This document shows positions 56,601 through 64,000 of a stretch of DNA of 64,000 nucleotides, piece after piece. The notes beneath the pieces are model-generated. The model had not been told where the DNA came from, did no database searches, and saw only the letters and a program-made list of their open reading frames with translations. The translations under genes were made by a program, and so were the position numbers. Positions within the stretch are counted from its first letter, which is position 1. The number at the start of each line of letters is the position of its first letter. Origin of the DNA: Phoronis australis (Eukaryota; Phoronida; Phoronidae); contig NMRA01000613.1 in assembly GCA_002633005.1 (NCBI GenBank), positions 74,861-138,860 on the forward strand, read 5' to 3'.

Positions 56601-59600
56601 ATTACGAAGAATAAATTGGAATGAATATTATTTTCTTTGGTTATACTGAGATCGGAATGGCTCTTACAGGTGTTAATTTTGGTTTACATTTTCTAGTTCC
56701 CTGTTTTTTAGTCATTTTCATTGGTTTTGAATTGTTTAGAATTGAAACTAGACAAAATTTTACAAGTTTCCTCAATGTTTTATTTTTTTTTCCACAAACA
56801 TGCTGAAACCGCCATTTGATTGCCAATATTTCAGACTTTCCAGTTCAAAGATCACAATTCATTTCGATAAATAATATACAACATTCCGGCGGCTTAAGGC
56901 TATCCAGGGCCTTAATAAATGACCTCAACTCTTAAGTTCAGTATCGAAAAAAGTTGCTTTGTCAACCATTAAAAGTATATATTTTCCGAAATGAGAAAGA
57001 TCGTTAATTCTAAAAATATGCTTCTTACTACCGTGTCACGTGACCACGATTTTAAGTAAAATTTTTATGTGCAAGAAAAGTGCATTCATAGCAAAATAAC
57101 CCCCACCCAGCTGATTTAGTAAAACTTTTTTCACAAATGAAAACTTTACGTTTTGTCTCAAAACATTTTTAGGATATTGCGTGTGTTTTAAATGAAAACA
57201 CGTGATTTTGGTTACATCTTTCTAGTTGCGAGACAGCTACTGAACTATACCCGGGTCTCTCAAGAGATCTACCCGACAGTTAGTCTGCCACTGTCTCCAT
57301 CCACCACCAGTTTTGTTTGCCCAATACCCCCGTGTTTCTTGCACTTACGTTGCACTCATATTTACTGTGTGGATCGAGTGGTAGTCATGGGTTGCTGCTG
57401 TACAAACTAATAGTTTCTGTGCAACCCTTCCTTGAATAAAATAGATTGATATTTTCTACCTTGTCTTGCTGTTTGAATTTCCACACTTGTAAATTCTTGA
57501 TAAATAGTTTTGCCTTTAAGTACAATCTAATTATTGTAAGAGCAGTTGAGATGTTACGAAATAATGGAAACAAAAATACATATAAATTATAAATTACATC
57601 GATGTTTTACCATTGTATGAAAGGCCACATCATGAAAAGAATGAATTTCTTAAAGTGCTAGCTGTAACTACTAGGATGTAACAGAGTCGTATAAGTTACG
57701 TCATATACAGAACGTAAAAGTAACACGAAAATGACAAGTTAAAGTATTTAGCCCGAAAAGCGTCTCTGCTCTGCATCGGTGAACGGACAGTCCACATTCA
57801 AATTGTTTAGACGGAAGTATTGCAATGTCACCAAAGCAGCATTAGCTCGAAGATTTCTGGGAATTTATCTGTACCACTTCCTTTCAACATGCCTATGTGC
57901 TATTTTATCTGCAAGTGAAGAGAAAATGAAGATAATTTCACGATGCACACTACATCTATATAAGCAACAGGGCGGTAAAGAAACAGGGTCATACTTAGAT
58001 ATTTTTGCCTTTTTACCGTCTTTCATGTAACCAATACTTGAAAGCAAAAATTGAGAAGTGGAGAATCCAAACAATATTTTGTGCTGCCTCGATTTAGGAC
58101 CATTCACTTTAGACGTTTAGGTCATGAATTAACTTTGATGTTGTGAATGAAACGGCTTTGGGACTGATGTAAAGACTGTAAATTTATAATTGGCTTCGTA
58201 GCACGTGGAACGACATACTTACAACTTAACATTACTTAAAGAGCCTAACCTTTAAATCACTTGACACTTAAAAAAAACCAAAAACACACCCTGCAAACTT
58301 CCGGTACATTCACATATGAAGGAAGCTTTTCCTGACTTTGGCAAAATGGTCACTGATCGATCGGAAATCACTTTACTCCAGAGCTTCGACCTTGTCCAAA
58401 ACCACGTGCTCGGTCTGGAAATGACGAGTAGAATGAGTCAAGCAAGTGTTTTAGTCAAGGTTAGGAGGGGCCCTAAGGAAGTCGGGGGCCTATGCGTAAA
58501 TTTTTGGATGATTGAATTTGAGAAGAATCATCACCATTATCGTAAACCTAAACCACCTACATCCACACCCTGACAACGTAATCACACAACACTAAAACGA
58601 AGTGATCACGACCATGTCTTTTTAGGATACGAAACTCATGACCGTAACAGAACCCTAAAACCACCTATAATTTTAGTAAAAAACAGATTGGGTCTAGTTT
58701 GTAAACTCAAAGTCGTCTAAATGAAATCTTAATGTATAGGTAGTTGCGTAAACAAAACTATACCCCGAGAGGTTCATATTCATATGTCACATTCAAAGCG
58801 TGTACTTACGTCTGATTAAAATCGATCTTTAAAATTTTTTCCATGTTCTTTACAGCGTTGTTTGGAAAACCGCGAAACAAGTGCGCATGTCTGTCAGCTT
58901 TCTTGCACAGCATCTTGGCGTGATCGTAAGAAACCAGACCTTTAAAGACTTTATATGACATTTCACCAAATCCCAAATTCATCTTGAAGAAGCCTTTACC
59001 TGAAAAGAATGAGGTACAATCACGAATTTCCTTCCCAATAATCTCTGATGCTCTGTACAAATCTTGATGTTCGGGATTATAGTCATTCTGTCTTGGCAGC
59101 TAGTGTTCCCAGAACTGTAGGAGGAATATCTTCTCAGTTCTCCGAGATGACACATTTTCTTCACTGAGGCTAATGCCGTTTTAAAGTAACTGACTAATTA
59201 AGAAAATTAAGAGCTTCCAGGGTGCTGAAACGCAACTTTTTGTCTCAAAAACTGATACTGCCACGAAGAAAGTTAAGAGTAGTTGCTCAAACAGTTCACA
59301 AATTCCATCAAGGTAATTAAGTTATAGGGTACCTCACGAATCAGGAGCATTCAACAAGGGCCCCCGGAAAACTTATTAATAACTTTTACTGAGCAAAAAT
59401 GGTGGCGACGACCCAGGAGACGGTTGAGGTGAGGTTTTAGGCAAAGAGTTCCTGGCACTAGGAAGAACGGTAAAAATTCCGACCTCACGACAAAGGACTG
59501 AAATTGCATCGACCATAACTGTGCCTAGTCAGGGTTAACTGGAGAATTTTATGGCGACTTGGCATCGGAAATTGTGGTGCGGGTTGAGGTAGAATTTGGC

Positions 59601-60144
59601 CCGCAAATGGGGCAAAATTTCGATGACACAGGGAAGCTCGAATTACTAAGTCACCTGTGCATCTTAAAGCTTGGGCCTGCGAGAAATCTTATTTCGGCAC
59701 TGAGTTACAAAATCATAGGGTTGGGTCACCCATCCGAAGATTATCACTTGTCCTCAACAGAATGTTAAAAGAACGCGGAAAGTTGCGACTGGTCTGATTT
59801 AATTCATTTCACAATGGTTGTGATGGTGGCGATGGCGATTGTGGGGGAGGATGATGGTAGTGATAATGGTGACATGCTAATGGCGGTGGTTGTCGTTATT
59901 GTGGTGGTGTACTGATTGTGATGCTGGTGTTAGCGATGATGGTGGAAATGATAAAGGCGACTCTGGTACTGGTGGTGACGGTGATGATGGATGAGGATTT
60001 TGTACGTGATGATGGTACAGTTAATGGCGGCTATGTTGGCGCCATATCAAATATCTTGCAAGAGTACTTACACGGCCTGACTGTGCTTGAGACGCCAGTA
60101 CTTGCCAACACCAGAAAACCAAGAAAAAAGACAATGCTCGACAT
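53378..60144 (-). CDS. Predicted secreted C-type-lectin-like protein with a novel C-terminal region, six exons
   Basis: Exons 60072-60144, 58810-58999, 58290-58414, 57349-57397, 53673-53719, 53378-53607; junction phases 1, 2, 1, 2, 1 chain without a stop to give about 237 residues. Order: signal peptide (1-24), short C-type-lectin-like domain (about 25-125; opening PCKGFF, SYKVFKGLVSYDHAKMLC, closing GKASFICE), then about 110 residues of unknown kind with four cysteines and five N-glycosylation sequons. The lectin domain lacks EPN/QPD and WND calcium-site motifs and the inner cysteine pair, so sugar binding through calcium is unlikely. Each short exon is open in one frame only, and that frame fits its neighbours' phases; this mutual fit is the main evidence. 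No transmembrane segment is seen. The exact exon 3 donor is uncertain. Confidence 0.68.
53673..53719 (-). CDS. Lectin-like gene exon 5 (47 nt)
   Basis: Reads SALNCKNKTKHQTFL between a strong acceptor (TTTCCTTTTTTCTACAG) and donor TCTAG|GTAAGC. Only the phase 2-in, phase 1-out frame is open. Sequon NKT. Confidence 0.68.
53720..57348. other. Intron 4 of the lectin-like gene
   Basis: About 3.6 kb. Around 54290-54540 it holds a G/C-rich patch (gggggctcgaattt...gtggacct) resembling 62560-62610, likely a transposon remnant. The plus-strand frame 54749-54955 has a true ATG and a hydrophobic segment but no other support and is not called. Confidence 0.55.
57349..57397 (-). CDS. Lectin-like gene exon 4 (49 nt)
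   Basis: Reads ATHDYHSIHTVNMSA between acceptor TTTGTACAG and donor CAAC|GTAAGTGC. Only one frame is open, phase 1 in and phase 2 out, exactly what exons 3 and 5 need. The acceptor is a CAGCAG tandem, so a one-residue length variant is possible. Carries the sequon NMS. Confidence 0.6.
57865..57908 (-). CDS. Possible alternative last exon of the lectin-like gene
   Basis: An unusually strong acceptor (TTTTCTCTTCACTTGCAG) lies between exons 3 and 4. Entered in phase 1, the only open phase and the one exon 3 supplies, it reads DKIAHRHVERKWYR and stops at TAA. This would give a short form ending just after the lectin domain with a basic tail. Confidence 0.35.
58290..58414 (-). CDS. Lectin-like gene exon 3: second half of the lectin-like domain
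   Basis: Reads TPSTWFWTRSKLWSK, then SVTILPKSGKASFICECTG. The G-K-A-S-F-I-C-E ending is the canonical CTLD close; the centre is short and has no WND or EPN. Acceptor TACTCGTCATTTCCAG. Donor taken as GCAGG|GTGTGT (phase 1); GGAA|GTTTGC at 58299 is in the same phase and would shorten it by three residues. Confidence 0.65.
58810..58999 (-). CDS. Lectin-like gene exon 2: first half of the C-type-lectin-like domain
   Basis: Reads KGFFKMNLGFGEMSYKVFKG, then LVSYDHAKMLCKKADRHAHL and VKNMEKILKI. This follows the CTLD opening: aromatic-rich start, Y-K-V-F, S-(W/Y)-x-x-A-x-x-x-C, and A-H-L. The usual cysteine before Y-K-V is a serine. Acceptor CATTCTTTTCAG, donor CAGAC|GTAAGTAC, phase 1 to 2. The end forms the sequon NQT across the junction. 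Confidence 0.8.
59000..60071. other. Intron 1 of the lectin-like gene, with a GAT/GGT repeat
   Basis: Contains an imperfect gatggtggc-type trinucleotide tract at about 59815-60010 directly beside exon 1. Nothing else seen. Confidence 0.65.
59815..60010. repeat. Imperfect GAT/GGT trinucleotide repeat
   Basis: Degenerate gatggt/gtggtg tract, about 195 bp; it explains the Met/Val-rich open frame on plus. Confidence 0.85.
60072..60144 (-). CDS. Lectin-like gene exon 1: start and signal peptide
   Basis: ATG at 60144 begins MSSIVFFLGFLVLASTGVSS, a textbook signal peptide, then TVRP. Donor CCGT|GTAAGTAC matches the consensus, phase 1. The junction codon with exon 2 is TGT (C), supplying the first lectin-domain cysteine. 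Confidence 0.8.
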
Positions 60145-61935
60145 CCTCCGCTTTGGTAGCTGGTCACAACTGAATTAATATCGAATTGTCGCCAGCTTTC
60201 AAACGTTGAATTTCAATTGTTTAACGACATTTCGCAAACTATTCCCGGAAGGATGTCGTAAAGGTTTAGCAAATTTCGTAGTTTCCTTTGAAGTAAGAAA
60301 AGGATTTATTAACGCGGGTTGCTAAAACAACTGGACTACAAAAAAAAAAAAAAACTCGGAAATTGGAAAAAATCACGCTGTTCAAACTTTGGTTTAGAAA
60401 TTCACCCCTCTTAAGTGCATTAGAACTGGCTAAAAATCAATGCGGGGAGTTGGTTTAGAGTATACTCAACTCGTTAATCGTTTAAAAGAAAGACGAGAAC
60501 TGATTACTTATTTGTAATTTCACGGAAAACACAGAGTGACAACGTGTTTGTTCTCCAACAAAAACCACGTTTCCAGCGAGGAACAATAGGCGTGAAAAAG
60601 TTGCATTGCTCGAATAGGTTTGTAGATGTGGTAAATTGATTTGTATTATTGCAGAGCTACCAATCGTATAATAATTATTTTAAACGGTTATAAAGCCGCG
60701 TTCGACAGACAAAATATAACCTAAGCCTTACGCCACTTTCTGTTGTAAAACTGCTTTCAACTTAAGCACAGATGTGAAATGATTTCTGGGCTACGGAAAA
60801 ATTGACAGCTTATTAGTGCTGGAGACCATATTGGTAGTATAACTGACACGTGACTTTGACACGCCAGTTTGTGGAGCTTGATCTCGAGCGTTAAGGAACT
60901 ATTGTTCCGTTCAAGCCCAGGAATCGTCTTTAAGCCGAGTAAGGAACAATGAGACCGAATTCATGGTGCTAAGTGTCCCAAATCAAATTTTTCCCGGCGG
61001 CGGTTTTGTAGTCGCTTTTTAACACATCGTGACAAAGAGATGCACTAAGCATTTAACATATGCATTCACGCTAATTCGATGTAATATCCGTCGATTTCCA
61101 TACGACTTCATCATGGAAATCCATGGTTCGTGATATAGATTTTCCGCGCAAACCGCATTTTGAAATAAAATGATTTGTTTAGGACACCCAGTCAAGCTTT
61201 GAGACGCTGTGATTAGTGACTGATCGTCTCTATGGCATATCCCGTTCAGGTCACTCGGATTCTTATAGATTGCTTTGGCGTTTTCTTATTCTATGTCACT
61301 TTAAATCTTCAAGTTTGTACATTTCAAAAATCCTTAGATGTCTTATTTACTCTCTCTGGTCTTGTAGTTGTTCCGAAACTGGATTGACACTTGTTCTCAA
61401 GATTGAGTTTGAAACGTTAGGGTCACTCGACCAATCTTGACCTCATCGTGAACAAAATAAGGTGGAACCTGCAATATTTCGGTACTTGATGTTTTATAGT
61501 ACCAATTCTTTCTGCCACGACCGCGTGATTAATCTTCAAGTTCAGATAGCATGAATGAACTCGGAATTCCATGTTTATCTTGATATTCTAAGTTCACTCA
61601 CGACATCGGGAACAGCTGATACTGTATGTACATGTGGATTTTTTGCATTAGCGAGAATTTACAACCATACCAGACAGGTCTACATTTCTATGACTTGACA
61701 AAACGTGTAACCAGATGTTTGTAATGCGCCCGTCCTCTGGCTTGAGTGACAAGCAAGGCAAACCTCACTGAACGGAGGAGCTGTGAAAACATTACATCGA
61801 AAAAATGTTCAATCGTTCATCTAAAATTCAATGCATGAATGATGTGATTGGTTGTGTTCTATAGATACAAGTTGCGTTTCCAAGTGTCAGGCAATAAAAT
61901 GTGCCCAAGACTTTTATTTTCAGTCAGAGCTGAAC
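60145..61935. other. Upstream region of the lectin-like gene
   Basis: Contains its promoter by position; no defined core element recognised. An A14-type run lies at about 60340-60353. The open frame 61216-61440 on plus has no support. Confidence 0.55.
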
Positions 61936-62323
61936 GGCCACAGCTATACGTTGGCTGTAAACGGACTGCACGGTAACTTTTTTCTCCGTTGCTAACTCTA
62001 TCGATAGACTTAGTATCTCTATCGATAGACTTATTAACTCTATCGATTGCTAACTCTATCGATAGACTTACTAACTGTATCGATAGACTTAGTATCTCTA
62101 TCGATTGCTAACTCTATCGATAGACTTAGTATCTCTATCGATTGCTAACTCTATCGATAGACTTAGTACCTCTATCGATTGCTAACTCTATCGATAGACT
62201 TAGTACCTCTATCGATTGCTAACTCTATCGATAGAGATACTAGAGTTAATAAGTCTATCAATAGAGATAGTAACGCAGAAAAATAGTTGCCTTGCCGTCC
62301 TTTCACAGCCACCGTAGTTGGCC
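61936..62323. mobile_element. Foldback element of 37 bp TATCGATA-bearing units
   Basis: The centre (about 61991-62275) is a tandem array, unit gctaactctatcgatagact-tagtatctctatcgatt, about five to six units with eight perfect TATCGATA octamers. The last units are inverted (agagttaataagtctatcaa). Flanks form inverted ends: left ggctgtaaacggactgca-cggtaacttttttct and the reverse complement of the right, ggctgtgaaaggacggcaaggcaactatttttct, matching at most positions. Non-coding; best read as a non-autonomous foldback/MITE that amplified its sub-repeats. Confidence 0.75.
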
Positions 62324-64000
62324 ATGCACTACGAAACAACTAAAACACTATTCTCGTCAGTGCTCGTCAGGCGCTTTATCCAAAGCAACCCAAGGCTTGT
62401 GTTCTGCAAGTCTTTCTTGTTTGAGTGAAAGTGCGCCAAGTTTTGGTAATGAGTAACGGCAAGATGTGTAGAATACATGTATGAGCCACCACTGAGGATT
62501 AAAAAGGTTTAAGCAATTTTTAATTCAGGCTTTTTGCATAGCAGGCCCGTAGCCAGCATTAAGTGGGGGTGGTTCGAATTTCTAGAACAGTGGACCTTTA
62601 ATATTTTGCAAACGTCGACACATTAGAGTTTTCGGTAAGGCCCTTGACGCAGCTTAATTAGGGGGAAGGGAAATCTGTATACACGACGGTGACTCTCAGC
62701 TATATGTTTCTGAGATGAGACAGAACACGTACACTGTAGTATCATAAATGAGGATGGAGTGGCGGTTGCTCGCAAAGAACGGGACACAAGTTCCAATAAC
62801 AGAACGTTCTCGCGTTACCTCCTGCCAAAATTTGAAATCAGGCATGCTTAAATGAGTGATTACACTACGTTAAATGCTCGGACGGAAATATGAAGTTTAG
62901 TCAGAGAATGACTTGAGGAAATTGTTTATCTTGTTGTATTTTTGCGCGTTACTGAAGTTTCTTACATCGCTGGAAATGGGAGCAGCCCACTATTTCGAAG
63001 GTTTTGTATTCTGAAGGTTCACTATTCCTAAAGTTCACTGCCGGGAGGGTTATTCAAAGATGTTACTTGAATGTGGTAAAGCGCCAGGAGAGGGGGTCAC
63101 ATATTTGCAAAGTTGAAATTCCTGTTGAATTGGCATCTTCCTGTGGCCCTGGGATGTGTCCTGCTTGTGACTTGGGGTGAGTATCACTGGTATTTAAAGT
63201 CGACGAAAGATAATCTGGAATTAAGGTCCACTTGAAATTTTTTTCCTGTTCTTTGCTTCACAATTCTTACCTTCCATTGCTTTTTTGTTAATAAAATATC
63301 ACCACACTTCCTATTCTGTTTTATTAGGAACTGACTGTAAAAAATTAAAAGCATCACTTGTCTAGTATAAACATCGAAAGGCTCCTAGGTGCTCTTTCTC
63401 GAAGAGTATTTGAATTTTGATTAAAAATCAGTCTGCGGCGGCTTTTTGACCTGTTTCACGACGTCAGGCAAAGGCTAAGTCAGGAAATCTGTATAAAACT
63501 CAAAGCAAACGACTGAAATCCATAGCCTGGCCGAGAGCAGACTAATAACCAAAGCCAAAAACGTGAAATTAACTTTTGGCTGTTGTCCCAATGTATTTGG
63601 TATTGTAAGAAGTTTTCCACCACTATATGGCAGTGTTGCCCTATTTTGCTCGTTTGTTTTGGAAGTGACAACAAAGACGTTATACGGTGATGTGACTTTA
63701 AGAATACCCGAGAAAATGTTTTATATTAATAATAACACAATTTACATGAAATCACAATTTCAATATTTTATCATCTTTCACCAAAGTCACAGTTGGCAAA
63801 TTTTACGAAAATCTGCAACTTCAAAAGCGTGAATCCCCACCGTGCCCCATGTTGATTTTATTGTTTTTATTCCACAACAAAAGAGAGCGCACCTCGCGGT
63901 GAATCAAGTCCGTGAGATATGGACGAAACGGCTGTACAAGGTACGGCTTTTCGGTTCCAAAAGGAATCATTTAATATCATCATCATGGAACCCAGGAAAA
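62324..64000. other. No gene supported
   Basis: Contains gcaggcccgtagccagcatt at about 62541, a sequence with the look of a transposon end, followed by the block shared with 54300. The open frames at 63480-63832 overlap on both strands and show no family features. Confidence 0.55.

Noticed and set aside
58316-58573. 85-codon plus frame
   Set aside because: Partly the antisense of lectin-like exon 3, whose minus-strand reading has both splice sites and a CTLD ending.
59918-60178. Met/Val-rich open frame on plus over the lectin-like exon 1
   Set aside because: Explained by the GAT/GGT repeat plus the antisense of the true signal-peptide exon on minus.

Overview
The window is eukaryotic and almost certainly an invertebrate metazoan. 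It is AT-rich and holds two multi-exon genes with GT-AG introns, an intron of about 32 kb, decayed dispersed repeats, short inverted-repeat elements and assembly gaps. It contains no bacterial operon, rRNA or CRISPR array. A non-vertebrate deuterostome such as a hemichordate would fit, but phylum cannot be settled from the sequence alone.

Both genes lie on the minus strand, head to tail. The first (60144 down to 53378) is reconstructed from six exons whose intron phases chain without conflict (1, 2, 1, 2, 1). It encodes a predicted secreted protein of about 237 residues: signal peptide, short C-type-lectin-like domain lacking its calcium-site motifs, then a sequon-rich C-terminal region of about 110 residues that I do not recognise. 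A possible alternative last exon lies between its exons 3 and 4.

The second gene (52087 down to at least 2745) is a nephrin / Sticks-and-stones / SYG-2-type adhesion receptor. A signal-peptide exon is followed by a 32 kb intron, then 13 visible exons between 20069 and 2745 encode seven Ig domains, a nephrin-type FNIII domain containing the GFDGG motif, and a second, cysteine-bearing FNIII-like module. One exon (second half of Ig5) is missing and most likely sits in the 667-N gap at 11104-11770. Every junction is phase 1 except the one splitting Ig2 (phase 0). The transmembrane and cytoplasmic part is not established: three different 3' endings are possible inside 1-2744.

The rest is non-coding. 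Intron 1 holds a 926 bp foldback element with 195 bp arms (29201-30126), a 338 bp element with perfect 15 bp inverted ends (40956-41293), tRNA-like SINE remnants, minisatellites and three or more dispersed repeat families also found in the smaller introns. Upstream of the lectin-like gene is another foldback element (61936-62323) built from 37 bp units rich in TATCGATA. No gene could be supported between 60145 and 64000.
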